Assembly: GCA_017506865.1 (NCBI GenBank)
Contig: JAFCMP010000112.1
Coordinates: 1,116,001 to 1,180,000 of the forward strand
Direction of reading: 5' to 3'
From: Tribonema minus
Lineage: Eukaryota > Sar > Xanthophyceae > Tribonematales > Tribonemataceae
Length of the DNA stretch: 64,000 nucleotides
Positions 9,546 to 18,782 of the stretch are shown here, piece by piece (position 1 is the first letter of the stretch; the number at the start of each line of letters is the position of its first letter). The position numbers were made by a program, and so were the translations under genes. The notes below the pieces were generated by a model. The model was not told the DNA's origin. It did not search any database and saw only the letters and a list, made by a program, of their open reading frames with translations.

Positions 9546-10091
9546 TCAAGGCTTCACCGGCTCCGCGATCAGTAGCTCATGATCACGCGATAGCGCGATC
9601 AATTTCTCAAACGAGAAATGCATGTTCATGATCGCCTTCTCCACATCCTCTGCGGCGACTTGAAAATTGACGGTCTTCAATGTAAATAACAGTTTTCTGA
9701 AATTACTATCTGCTCTCTTTGCCGCCTTTTGCATCCTTGCCACGTACACCATGCCTGGCTTCCTTTTGACCTTCAACTTCTCGTAGTGCATGTGAAACTC
9801 AATGAATCTCTGCACAGCACGGCACGCTGCGCCGTGAGCGACGGCATCATACGACTTGTACTCGTCCACCACCTTGAGATCTTCATCTAGGCCCAAATCC
9901 GTGTAAAGTTCAAGCCCGCTGAAAAGCGCTTCCTCACCATTGTATGTGTAAGCGAGAGGCGGTGGTGGGCCTGCATTGAAGATGGTGTTGACCAAAGTAG
10001 CTGCGACTGCAAGCACAAAACCCGCGGCGCCACCTGCCGCTGCACCTGACAGACCTTTCCACGCAGCACGCGACACAAGTGGGTGTACCAT
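9546..10091 (-). CDS. Unknown membrane-anchored protein
   Basis: The protein has 181 residues. An Ala/Gly/Val-rich hydrophobic segment near residues 15-37 reads as a membrane anchor. It is followed by PPPPLAYTYNGEE and a soluble helical domain with basic and hydrophobic residues alternating. No family is recognised. It lies tail-to-tail after a T-rich spacer and next to the secreted glycosidase gene. Confidence 0.6.
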   Translation of the reverse strand: MVHPLVSRAAWKGLSGAAAGGAAGFVLAVAATLVNTIFNAGPPPPLAYTYNGEEALFSGLELYTDLGLDEDLKVVDEYKSYDAVAHGAACRAVQRFIEFHMHYEKLKVKRKPGMVYVARMQKAAKRADSNFRKLLFTLKTVNFQVAAEDVEKAIMNMHFSFEKLIALSRDHELLIAEPVKP

Positions 10092-10133
10092 TGTTTGTTT
10101 ACATGGTATATTATTTTAAGCGCGTGTAACACA

Positions 10134-11030
10134 TCATGTGAGGCGCCGGTACTCGTTGTAGCCATCTACAAACACCCTCTTCTCCCTGTCAGTATTCAAC
10201 CCCCAGTCACGACCACCTCCCTTACTTTCAAGGAAGAAATTGACTATTGTGATCTTGGGAAAGTGAACCGCAAGATCATGCCACGCCTGCTTGAACCATT
10301 TCGGTTTATCTGTGCCGACATCTGTGACACTCATCTCGCCTATGAATATAGGCTTGTTGAACTTGACGAGTTGCGAGTACACGTTGTTATCGAGTCTCTC
10401 CTTCAGAGACTGTTTTGACCCGGCGTTCACGTAGACGTCAACTCCAACATGGTCTACAAATGCGTCTCCTGGGTACAGCTGTGAGTACGGTTTTTGCTTT
10501 TTTGTAGGATTTCTCGCTTGATAGCATAATTGAAACTTGACGGGCGCCTTTTCCTCCCTATAAATGTTCACGACTCGCTTCCAAGCCTTCTTGAACTGAG
10601 CGATCTTATGATCGGTGAATGGGTAGATGCACCAAGGGTACGTATTTTCATAATTAAACTCGTGCATGAATCGTATCCATACAGTTTTACCCTTTGCACG
10701 TATATCTTTGGCTAGCTTGCGTACTGCCCCGTCGTAATGCCCGTTGGCAATGTCATCAACACTCTTAAACATCTCTGTCACAATTTGCAGCTGCTTCCCG
10801 CCAGTATCAATGTACTTGTAGCCGACAGACTCAATCGGTCTGTACACTGTGATGACGTCAAAGTCTACATTCCACTTATCCTCAAAGTCAAACACTGCAG
10901 TGTCTGAGCCTAGCCACGCACCTACGTTGTGCTTTGTTTTCGACTGCTTTTGTTGCCCCCACGTCAGTTCTACCCCTTCACATAACAACAGCGCTAGCAT
11001 TGACAGTACGAAGAACATGAGTGTTTGCAT
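10134..11030 (-). CDS. Secreted GH26-like glycoside hydrolase
   Basis: The 298-residue protein begins with a signal peptide (hydrophobic 3-17). The rest looks like a GH26 barrel, a family that cleaves beta-mannan and related glucans. The presumed acid/base Glu is in WIRFMHEFN (E124), preceded by His as in the family. The presumed nucleophile is in KPIFIGEMS (E232). VGVDVYVN and W-C-Y segments line the barrel. Length and order fit a single catalytic domain without a binding module. A cell-wall role at entry or release is inferred from the signal peptide and activity. Confidence 0.72.
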   Translation of the reverse strand: MQTLMFFVLSMLALLLCEGVELTWGQQKQSKTKHNVGAWLGSDTAVFDFEDKWNVDFDVITVYRPIESVGYKYIDTGGKQLQIVTEMFKSVDDIANGHYDGAVRKLAKDIRAKGKTVWIRFMHEFNYENTYPWCIYPFTDHKIAQFKKAWKRVVNIYREEKAPVKFQLCYQARNPTKKQKPYSQLYPGDAFVDHVGVDVYVNAGSKQSLKERLDNNVYSQLVKFNKPIFIGEMSVTDVGTDKPKWFKQAWHDLAVHFPKITIVNFFLESKGGGRDWGLNTDREKRVFVDGYNEYRRLT

Positions 11031-11106
11031 TCGTCATTTAATATGTACACAATAAATTAAATCGTGAGAGCAGGACATGTTCGTATCTGTGTGTAACACA
11101 GGCGCC

Positions 11107-11117
11107 GAAAAATGTTT
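11107..11117 (+). promoter_or_regulatory. Candidate late promoter variant, GAAAAATGTTT
   Basis: This variant of the shared A-rich/TGTT motif lies 18 bp before the ATG at 11136. The ATG inside the motif is the apparent longer start of the same frame and is not favoured. Confidence 0.4.
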
Positions 11118-11135
11118 TGCATGTTATGCACACAA

Positions 11136-11396
11136 ATGTACTGGCTCGTGTTTGGTGCATTAGTCTGCGCTGTGCTACTACTTGTTGGCATTATGACAAG
11201 CACAACTTGGGTACTTATATGCGCTACTCTCTTGATTCTTATGCTAGTGTTAGCAGTCCTTCATAGGGACAATGCAACCGAGGCGGCGCAAGCGCAAGCA
11301 CAGCAGTTAGCCGAGGTGCACACTCGAGCGCAGCAACAAACAGAAGACATTGCAAAGACGGCACCGCCGAGTCCGTGCCTAACCGAATCCGTGTAG
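11136..11396 (+). CDS. Small two-helix membrane protein
   Basis: The protein has 86 residues. Two hydrophobic segments follow one another near the N-terminus, separated by MTSTTWV. A Gln/Ala-rich helix (AQAQAQQLAEVHTRAQQQTED) and a Pro-Ser tail come after. This pattern is common in small NCLDV membrane proteins of the virion. The start was moved to the ATG that follows the A-rich motif. No family is recognised. Confidence 0.5.
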   Translation: MYWLVFGALVCAVLLLVGIMTSTTWVLICATLLILMLVLAVLHRDNATEAAQAQAQQLAEVHTRAQQQTEDIAKTAPPSPCLTESV

Positions 11397-11401
11397 TCCA
11401 T

Positions 11402-13554
11402 TTAACGGCGCTTCCTCAGCTGCACCGCCTTCTGCCTGAGGGCGCACCTGAGAATGATCGTGCGGATGAAGTCGCGCACGTACTGCATGACACGCTCGAC
11501 GTCCACAAGTTGATTCTGTGTGTATGCATTCCTGTGTGTGATGACCACCCTTGAGCACTTAGCAAGCGCGTCTGTCTCCTGGACGCACCCCATCAACTGT
11601 GCGACTGTGGCATGCATGACCGACTGTGCCTCTACTGGCGCGACCTGGTACAGGTGTGGGAAGCGGTTGATGACCGTATTGTAGCACTTGTCGTCGACGA
11701 AGCCGAGGGGCATGTGGCCGTCTAGTAGGGGCATGTGGCCCATTACACCTGCAAAGCTGCTGCGGGCGTCGTTGTAGTACTTGAGCACCTTGCCATAAAG
11801 CGGCGCCCAGCCGTCGGGCAACTGCGCCATCGGCTTGATCTCTGCGCACATCAGAAAAAGGCCGTGCAGGGTCGGCTGCTCTGCGGCGTTGAATGTGCGT
11901 ACGATGCGATTGCGCATGACATCAAAGCACAGTTCCATGACGGGATTGCTGCCGGTGTGCTCCTTGATGTAAGCGAGAGCCCTGATGGCGTTGCCGATGC
12001 GGGTCGTCGGCTGGTTGCGCGCGTCCATCGCCAACGAGATGAATATGGACATGACGGACAGGTCCTCGTCGTCCATGGCGAGTAGCGTCGGGTCGGGCCT
12101 GAACCACTCGTTGCCCTTGTCGAGCGCGAACACGGTGACCATGATGGCTGCGATCGTGGCTACGGTGCGCTGCCGCATGTTCTTGATGTGTGACGCGATC
12201 GTCTCTGCGTCTTGGACGACGTCTCCGCAGTTTTTGCGCACTCTGCGTGGGATCCATGCCAACATGGTGCTCAGCACACCTACGGCGCGTGTTGTGCTGT
12301 CGGCAGACACCAGTGTCGTTGTGGGTCTCTTGTGCGTGCATCGCGTGGTCTTGACTGGCGAAGATGCCGGTGAAGATGCTGGCGTCGTGGCGGGCGATGT
12401 TGATGTTGAGTCGTCAAATGCATCTCTGATGATTGTAGACTCGGTAGCGGGTTGGTGAGATGCCGTGAGGTGGTAGAAGACGGCCAATGTGGCGATGGAA
12501 TCGATGGTGGCAGTTGAATCGGTGAGTGTCTCGTTGGTACTTGACACCAAGGAAGCATGTGTCTCACTTGGCAAGCGCGGAGCGCTTATAAACCGCTGAG
12601 CGGTTTGCTCCGTGGGCTCGGTGGGCTCCGTGGGCTCCGTGGGCTCGGTGGGCTCCGTGGGCTCCGTGGGCTCGGTGGGCTCCGTGGGCTCGATGGGCTC
12701 CGTGGGCTCCTGGATGTGCGAGTCAATTCAGTTGCCAAAAACGATTAAATCAGCCACACTTGTCACATGCACGGTGATCAAATAAATACATAGATACACA
12801 TTTGATTTCTCACCGTCTCTGCTTTAGCCTCCGTTGGCTCTGCTGGCTCCATTGGCTCAGTTGGCTCCGTTGGCTCTGCTGCCTCCGTTGGCTCTGCTGG
12901 CTCAGTTGGCTCAGTTGGCTCAAGTGGCAAATCGCTCTGCGGTTTATAACTGCTTCGCACTTGCTCCGTTGGCTCTGATGGCTGTGCTGACTCCATTGGC
13001 TGCGCTGGCTCACGACACAGAGTTTCGTATAAGTGCTTTGCACCTGCCACATGCTCAACTGGCTGCTCTAGCTGCTCCGATTGCTGCCGTTGCTGCTCCT
13101 GAACTGCTTGAGTCACTGGAGCCAATGGAGCCAATGGAGCCAATGGAGCCAATGGAGCGCCAAATGCCTCGAGGAGATGCAGCACAGGCGAAGGAGTCCG
13201 GATTTTTCGCCTCTCACGCCTCGGGATCTCGCCGTCAATGCAGTAGGGATGAAATGTGCCCCTGCAAACGGTCTCTCTGGGGATTGCGCCGCTCCTGCTG
13301 CTGCGTCGCCTGCTCTCATTGGCCAAGTAGCCCTGCAGGTCATATATCACCTGGTCCTTTTCATAGACCATCTGCTGCAGGCACTGCACCTGCCGCTCCA
13401 GCTCCCAGACACACTCGATAGGCACCATAGCACCAGGGTACTGTGGCGGCATCGGCATGTGCTGCATGTGAACCGGCATCTGCTCTGTGCAGTATTCACA
13501 TGAGCCGCCATAGGGACTGCCACAGGCCATGCATCCTCCTATTGTCGTCTCCAT
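11402..13554 (-). CDS. Intron-split gene with Glu-Pro-Thr repeats
   Basis: Exon 1 is 12814-13554 (247 codons) and exon 2 is 11402-12709 (435 codons plus stop). The 104-bp intron 12710-12813 has donor GTGAGA, a CTGAATTGAC branch-like stretch and acceptor CACATCCAG, and it joins phase 0 to phase 0. Without splicing, exon 2 has no ATG before conserved-looking coding sequence, while exon 1 ends in a nonsense tail. The N-terminus is Cys/Pro/Met-rich (ACGSPYGGSCEYC), then comes a Gln-rich coiled-coil stretch. Glu-Pro-Thr/Ala/Met triplets run across the intron on both sides, so the intron interrupts the repeat tract itself. The C-terminal half is a folded-looking helical domain ending in LRKRR. The function is unknown. 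Confidence 0.65.
12604..12709. repeat. 9-bp coding minisatellite (Glu-Pro-Thr)
   Basis: About twelve units of GGGCTCCGT or GGGCTCGGT lie at the start of exon 2 of the split gene. A more diverged tract of the same triplet code occupies 12832-12930 in exon 1. Confidence 0.8.
13118..13160. repeat. Short GCCAATGGA tandem repeat
   Basis: Four to five near-identical 9-bp units within exon 1 of the split gene encode Ala-Pro-Leu repeats. Confidence 0.7.
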
Positions 13555-13658
13555 GGTGTGGTGTGGTGCTGTGTGACCGTTGAAAAAATCATCGGTGATT
13601 TTGAGTTCGCGATTAATTGAACGGTATTTTTATGTATTTTTTTACATTATATTGTGGC

Positions 13659-14030
13659 ATGTTGAGCGCTGAGGCTGCCAGGCAACTTGAAATCAAGAAT
13701 CCGTACGCGTTGTTCAATGAGGCAAACCAGAAAGCTAGGGAGACGTTCCTGCTAGAAGCGTCGGACGATATAAAGAAAGCGATCGAATGTGGCAAGAAGA
13801 AATCTCATCTGAGCATCCCTCGTTGCAAATTCGGTCTGGGCAATTACAATGATGAACAGGTGGCTGACTTGGTATTCAAAGAGCTGGCTAGCCTAGGTTA
13901 CAATGTGAGTCGCAGCGAATACTCTGCAACATCTGCGGATGTCCCGTGGAGGGCACCAGCACCCGCCAAGCCCGGAAAGGCGGCGCAGAAACAACAAAGG
14001 AAGTGGTATCGCATGTTTCTGCTGTTGTAG
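13659..14030 (+). CDS. Unknown 123-residue protein
   Basis: The protein starts MLSAEAARQLE, has a helical, charged body with N-E-A-N-Q-K-A-R-E, and ends in a Pro/Lys-rich segment (PAPAKPGKAAQKQQRK) with a short hydrophobic tail. The start follows an AT-rich TTTACATTATATTGTGGC stretch. The gene diverges from the spliced gene to its left. No family is recognised. Confidence 0.5.
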   Translation: MLSAEAARQLEIKNPYALFNEANQKARETFLLEASDDIKKAIECGKKKSHLSIPRCKFGLGNYNDEQVADLVFKELASLGYNVSRSEYSATSADVPWRAPAPAKPGKAAQKQQRKWYRMFLLL

Positions 14031-14150
14031 GACACCCCTGTGACTTGTGGGGTTTTAGTCAAATGAAGAGTGTACATTATTTCAACACTAGGTCCATTTG
14101 TATCCTTTGCTTTTCTCAAAACTGCCTACATGATGCACGTTTTTCGCAGG

Positions 14151-14162
14151 CAACAAATGTTG
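14151..14162 (+). promoter_or_regulatory. Candidate late promoter, CAACAAATGTTG
   Basis: This variant of the shared motif ends 19 bp before the ATG at 14182. It is also a near-palindrome. Confidence 0.4.
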
Positions 14163-14181
14163 TCTAACTAGTGTAAGTAAA

Positions 14182-15080
14182 ATGTCAATTGAGACGTTGA
14201 GGGCCCTGAGCCCTGCCCCACTAAGGGGGGGTAATGATGATTTTTCAGCAGCGTTGCAGCGCCAACAGGTAAATGCGATCATTCTGTTTGCCCACATCAC
14301 ATGCGAAGTGAATGGCATCTGCAAAGATGCACTGGTGCAAGAAGCAGCCGATGCCAGAGAGCATCTAAATCGAGGCGACTCTCTTGTGGCGCAAATCAGA
14401 GATGCCAATCCTGAAGATTATGTGCATGTCACCCACCTAGTGGAGCAGCTCAGGAAAATTGCCTGTGATGTATCTCTGCTCCGCATCAAAAAAACTATCG
14501 TCACACCGCAATCCATCGATGACTTCAAGAAGGCGTGGGTGTTGAGCGACGAAAAGTACACATCAAAACACTGTGTTCAAGTTTGTTGCATAGGCTGGAA
14601 TCCAATCATCGGCGAGCGCATAGGTGATGGGTACGTGGTCGTCAAGAAATCAGCTTGTCATGGTCAAGAGTACCTGTTCTGCCACTTGGCTCTGGGGAGG
14701 CCGATGTACAAAAGCACAAGGGATAAACTGAGAGACATTGCCTCCATCACAGGACGACCATTTGAACTGTGCAGGTACATATTCACGCTGAGCGTTTCAA
14801 AATTGTGCAGCTGCGCAACCATCCTGTCCAGGGCGACTTTCTACACATGTTTCAAAGTCGTTTCCGGCACTATAGGCGTCGCGCCCAAGATGTCTTTCTA
14901 CGCCGTATACAAGCTATGTATGCTCATGCTGCTACTGTGTTCGCTGAAATCGTCGAATCGCACAAAACTCTCTGTCCCAGAAAGTGTCGTCACCAGCAAG
15001 TGTCCCATGCCAGGGCCTCGGCACAGAAACCTCAGCGGCCACAAGCGAGCGCGAGAGTGGGACTTGGCGATGCACTCTAA
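14182..15080 (+). CDS. Unknown protein; 101-bp intron or -1 frameshift
   Basis: The first 196 residues read well in the ATG frame (helical start, then an I-G-W-N-P-I-I-G-E-R segment and a conserved-looking ALGRPMYKSTRDKLRDI). After about 14770 this frame turns into Cys/Ser-rich nonsense, while the -1 frame becomes strongly coding-like (Arg/His/Gln-rich, ending AQKPQRPQASARVGLGDAL). Two explanations fit. A GTACAT...CACTATAG intron at 14775-14875 (101 bp) would join the frames exactly and matches intron sizes nearby. Alternatively there is a single-base loss near 14769, because the -1 frame is open right from there. No family is recognised. Confidence 0.5.
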
Positions 15081-15095
15081 ACGCATGCATGTATG

Positions 15096-15107
15096 AAAAA
15101 AATGTTG
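15096..15107 (+). promoter_or_regulatory. Candidate late promoter, AAAAAAATGTTG
   Basis: An exact match to the shared motif, ending 21 bp before the ATG at 15129. Confidence 0.55.
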
Positions 15108-15128
15108 GTGTAGTTGAAAGACACCGTC

Positions 15129-15302
15129 ATGCTACTGTACGCCGTCATCGTTTTCGTGCTCTTGTGGTGGGCAATCATTCAAAGCATCAAAGTAGCAAGC
15201 CTGTCAGCAACAGTCAGAGCACTTCAGCAAAAGGTGGATGCACTCAAGAACTCCGACCCGCTGTCAAGAGCGATGGGCACAATGCACGCTGACACAGAAT
15301 GA
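15129..15302 (+). CDS. Small single-pass membrane protein
   Basis: A 57-codon gene. Residues 3-18 are a strong membrane helix (LYAVIVFVLLWWAII), followed by a heptad-like coiled coil (VRALQQKVDALKN). The exact A-rich/TGTTG motif upstream supports both the gene and its start. It is probably a small virion membrane protein, as such tail-out coiled coils are common in NCLDV particles. Confidence 0.55.
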   Translation: MLLYAVIVFVLLWWAIIQSIKVASLSATVRALQQKVDALKNSDPLSRAMGTMHADTE

Positions 15303-15341
15303 TAATGTACAAACATGTATTTATAGGGTAATTGTGTTAGC

Positions 15342-15911
15342 CTAGCGGCACGGGGCACCGGGCTTCCTGGCGCTCAGGTTCATCCTCATCTGAAAGGCAC
15401 CAGAGTAAATCTCGTCGAATACTCTACAAGAGCGTAAGCATCTCTGCAACACTTCCTGATCTACAGCGCCTTGTGTGTGTACAGTCACTCTATCGAAACC
15501 CGCATTGCTTGCCAACTGTGCCACATCGCCTATCAGATTGTGCGCTATCGCGTCGCCAAATGTATCAAACTCCTCCGGGATGTACACCGAGAGAATGTGC
15601 AGCGTGTAGAGAGTCTGGTCCATGCCTAGAAGAGACGAGTCCTCTGAGGCCTTGATGGTCAGCTGAAGCGTGCAGCCTAGGGAGCTGTCGACATGGAGCG
15701 TGTCGAGGCCTCGAGCGACCTTGCAGGGCGTGTGCAACAGCTTATCGCTCATGCCAAAAATGGCGGCAGCTAGCGATTCTGGGAACCGCATGCTCCTGCT
15801 GATGTCGGCCATTCCTGGTGTGGGGTAGCGGTCCTCGTAGCTGATATTCATAAGCCTGGCAGCACCCACCAGCTCTTGGATCCTCCTGTGAGGCATGTAA
15901 GTCAGTGTCAT
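15342..15911 (-). CDS. Unknown 189-residue protein
   Basis: The body is a mixed alpha/beta sequence with regular hydrophobic strands (TLHILSVYIPEEFDTF, DRVTVHTQGAVD) and no Cys cluster. It ends in a basic RKPGAPCR tail. No motif or family is recognised. Coding character is good over the whole length, and the ATG lies directly after an AT-rich spacer. Confidence 0.6.
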   Translation of the reverse strand: MTLTYMPHRRIQELVGAARLMNISYEDRYPTPGMADISRSMRFPESLAAAIFGMSDKLLHTPCKVARGLDTLHVDSSLGCTLQLTIKASEDSSLLGMDQTLYTLHILSVYIPEEFDTFGDAIAHNLIGDVAQLASNAGFDRVTVHTQGAVDQEVLQRCLRSCRVFDEIYSGAFQMRMNLSARKPGAPCR

Positions 15912-16010
15912 CTATGCGAGATTGTGAGTTTGTGCCGCTCTTACAGCGCTGCAGCATTAATTTAAAAATGCAGCATTAATTTAAAGAAATTCAAGTTAAA
16001 TTGAATATAT

Positions 16011-16092
16011 GACCTTTCGCGAGCGTCCTTTCGCGAGCAACCTTTCGAGAGCGGCCTTTCGCGAGCGGCCTTTCGTGAGCGACCTTTCGCTC
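16011..16092. repeat. 14-bp tandem repeat, six units
   Basis: Six units of the type GGCCTTTCGCGAGC with one to three changes each lie in the gap between two minus-strand genes. Each unit contains CGCGAG, giving a locally GC-rich island in an AT-rich spacer. Confidence 0.8.
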
Positions 16093-16118
16093 TAGGTGAT
16101 CGGCATTTTGTTGAATCG

Positions 16119-16543
16119 CTAATAGCGGAACGAGGGATCCGGCGCCTTCTTCAATTTGTCGTTGTGCAGTCTAGCGTTGGTGTGAAGCTTATGGAAGGCG
16201 TTGTCCATTTGCCTCTCGGTGTGGGTTTTCAAATTGTCCGAGTTTATGCCAAACTTTGATATCTGTTCCGGTGTCAACACCTTGTACACCGCGTCAACAT
16301 ACACTTTGGCCTGTGTAGCGTCAATGAACTTGTCAATGGGGGACGATCTGGTGTCTTCCGCTCTCACAGAGCACTGCGCTGCTTCTCTGAGCAGGCTCAC
16401 GGCGCGCAATTTGTTGAGTGACAGTTGGAGCTTTGATTGTGCCGCACCATGGACAGCAGAACGACGGCAGAGTACGCGCAAACAATAAACGCAGCGAGGG
16501 TCTGTTGAGTTGCGGATGATGTAGCGTTGAGCAGCTTGAGCAT
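16119..16543 (-). pseudogene. Frameshifted membrane protein gene
   Basis: From the ATG at 16543 the frame gives a membrane anchor (TLAAFIVCAYSAVVLL) and stops after about 48 codons. The next frame then reads well to 16119 (KFIDATQAKVYVDAVYKVLTPEQ, ending DPSFRY) but has no ATG of its own. A single-base indel near 16440-16450 would join them into a single protein of about 140 residues. This could be a real lesion or a sequence error. No family is recognised. Confidence 0.45.
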
Positions 16544-16662
16544 GATCTCTTTGATGATACGGAAATATAATTATTTAATCGTGATAAACAATTGCATTTT
16601 TTTTTATATTTGAGGAAATTAAAAAGGTGTCTGGCCAATAGCCATTCACAACCTCTGACCAA

Positions 16663-17790
16663 ATGGACTCTGACAATGAAGACATAGATTTTGACCCAGA
16701 CGAGATGCTGTTAGATGATGATGAGCTCGTGCCGACGTCAGACCTCAGCGATGACGAAGCGGACGCGTCTGCGGTGCCAGCGTATGCGCTCAAGGCCTTC
16801 ACAGACTCTCAAGCAACTGCAGGAGCGTTGGCAACCTACAAGCGACCCAGGGCCCACATCATCCACAAGCCATGCAGTGAAAAGACGGACACTGTTGCAG
16901 TAATTCCAGCTGCTGCCGCTGCCACTGCTGCTGATGAACTCAAGTGCCCCGAGGTCACCGTCATGTTCCCTCAGGTGTTTGCGTGGGCGCACGCCAAATG
17001 CAAGAAGAACCCTGATGCAAAGTTCGTCAAGCGCATGAAGATACCGAGTAACGTCAACTGCTCTCTCAACAACTTCATCATCGTATCTGCGCCGAAGACC
17101 ACCGAGGAAGACCTTGAGGATGCTGTCAACCAGGACGATGACGCCTACTGCGAGCTATGCAACACCGTCAAGCAGTTTGATGCACGCACGGCGCAAGCCA
17201 TTTGCCTCACGTGCGGCCTGAGCTCCACATACATGGTGCCGGACACATCTTACCGCGAGGGCGTGTCCATACACTCGCCATACCTTTACAAACGCATCAA
17301 CCACTGCCGCGACCACCTCCACCGCATCACGGGGCGCGAATCGACGCAGATCGAGCCCGAGGTGATCGAGCGCATCTCCAGTGAGCTAGCCAAGACACAC
17401 AGGCCGGAAGAGCTGTGCAACGTGACCCAAACGGATATCCGTTTACTCCTGAAGCGCCTCGGCCTCTCGCGCCTCTACAATCACACGACAAGAATTTGGG
17501 CGCTGACCACCGGCGGCAAACCGCTTGTTTTGACGCAAACACAGGAGCAGGAGCTCCTTCACCTGTTCAACCTCATACAAGTACCCTGGGAAAAGCTTCG
17601 TCCGAAGAACCGTAAAAACTTTTTGAGCTACTCGTATCTGCTCCACAAGCTCAGTCTGCTTCTTGGGTACACGGATGTTGCCTCACACTTTAAGCTACTG
17701 AAATCGAAGGAGAAAGTACACTTTCAAGATCTTTACTGGCAGAAAATTTGTGCGGCAATGGGCTTTCGTTTTGAGCGATCTGTCTATTAA
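16663..17790 (+). CDS. VLTF3-type late transcription factor
   Basis: The 375-residue protein matches the poxvirus VLTF3-like family found across NCLDVs, which is needed for transcription of late genes. The N-terminus is acidic. A zinc ribbon follows with two CxxC pairs (C163/C166 and C181/C184 in CELC and CLTCG). The family C-terminus is clear: Y-K-R-I-N-H-x-R-D-H-L-x-R-I-x-G-R, then a segment ending RPKNRKNFLSYSYLLHKL, and the ending QDLYWQKICAAMGF. All ligands are intact. This is the strongest single marker that the window is of NCLDV origin. Its 3' side faces a large repeat field. Confidence 0.93.
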   Translation: MDSDNEDIDFDPDEMLLDDDELVPTSDLSDDEADASAVPAYALKAFTDSQATAGALATYKRPRAHIIHKPCSEKTDTVAVIPAAAAATAADELKCPEVTVMFPQVFAWAHAKCKKNPDAKFVKRMKIPSNVNCSLNNFIIVSAPKTTEEDLEDAVNQDDDAYCELCNTVKQFDARTAQAICLTCGLSSTYMVPDTSYREGVSIHSPYLYKRINHCRDHLHRITGRESTQIEPEVIERISSELAKTHRPEELCNVTQTDIRLLLKRLGLSRLYNHTTRIWALTTGGKPLVLTQTQEQELLHLFNLIQVPWEKLRPKNRKNFLSYSYLLHKLSLLLGYTDVASHFKLLKSKEKVHFQDLYWQKICAAMGFRFERSVY

Positions 17791-18304
17791 TACAATTTTC
17801 ACACCAACTCTGTGCTTGTCATAGATTCAAATGCCTGTTTTGTCACCTGTCGCACTGTCACTTGCCTCAATGGTGCGGATATATTGCACATACCAGCTAT
17901 GCCATTGCGAAGACCAATTGCAAAGAGAACATGCAAAGAGCACTTCTGAAGACCACTTGCGAAGAGCACTTGCAAACAGCAGATGCGAAGCGCACTAGAA
18001 CGTGCGAAGACCACTTGCAAAGAGCACGTAATGCAGAGCACTTGCGAAGAGCACTTGCAAGCACTTGCAAGCACTTGCGAAGAGTACTTGCAAACGAGCA
18101 CTTGCAAAGAGCAATTCCGAATGCAAAGAGCATGCGAAGAGCACTTGCGAATAGCACTTGCGTAGAGCACATGCAAGCACTTGCGAAGAGCATGCTGTCG
18201 ACATCCATCTTCAAGTACCGTGTCCATGCACTTCAACTTGGATGGTTGACTGCTCCACCTAGCAATCCCACTGTGCTACATGTGATGAAAGATATCAACA
18301 TATG
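17791..18304. repeat. GCACTTGCGAAGA minisatellite
   Basis: From about 17890 to 18200 the sequence is built of 10-14-bp units of the type AGAGCACTTGCGA or AGAGCACTTGCAA with many point changes. Long open frames on both strands here come only from the stop-free repeat unit and are not genes. The first 100 bp and last 100 bp of the interval show nothing recognisable. Confidence 0.8.
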
Positions 18305-18660
18305 ACGCCTACACATTCCACAACCTTGCGAATTTTCTTGACTGAATTGAATTATTTTGATCTCTGTAGGTATTAGTCTCACAGAGAGAGACAGCGAGAT
18401 TAGGATGTTGCTTGGCTGAAAGTCCCTCGGAATTATTTCCAGTAATATTCGTTTAATTAAGGTGAATTAAATAACTGTCAGTATTGTCGTATATCCAAAA
18501 TCCTCGCCCAATCCTGAAAAAATAAATTTTTCTGATTCTCGGGCCGTTAGAAATGAGGTTCGGGTAGTTATGTAGATCATCAAGTCACTAGAACAAGTTT
18601 TTGAAGAACATGCAGGCATCTGTAGCACCAGTAATGTGCGGGGAATCGTGCAAAGAGCAC
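18305..18660 (+). repeat. Dispersed AT-rich element, copy 1
   Basis: The family core contains GATCTCTGTAGG, then a short hairpin with CACAGAGAGAGAC, then CCCTCGGAATTATTTCC and GTATTGTCGTATATCC. The 3' part (GGTTCGGGTAGTTATGTAGA) leads into a CAAAGAGCACTTGCGAA minisatellite at 18645-18780. Seven copies exist in the window. Confidence 0.85.
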
Positions 18661-18782
18661 TTGCGAACAGCACATTGCGAACAGCACTTTGCGAACAGCA
18701 CTGCGAAAAGCGATTGTGAAGAGCACCTTGTGAAGAGCCCCTTTGTGAAGAGCACCTTGTAAAGAGCACATTGCATGTATGC

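Noticed and set aside
17799-18236. Open frames on both strands rich in Cys/Leu/Ser/Ala
   Set aside because: They come from a stop-free minisatellite unit and recur wherever that unit occurs (also 58.2 kb and 60.6 kb).
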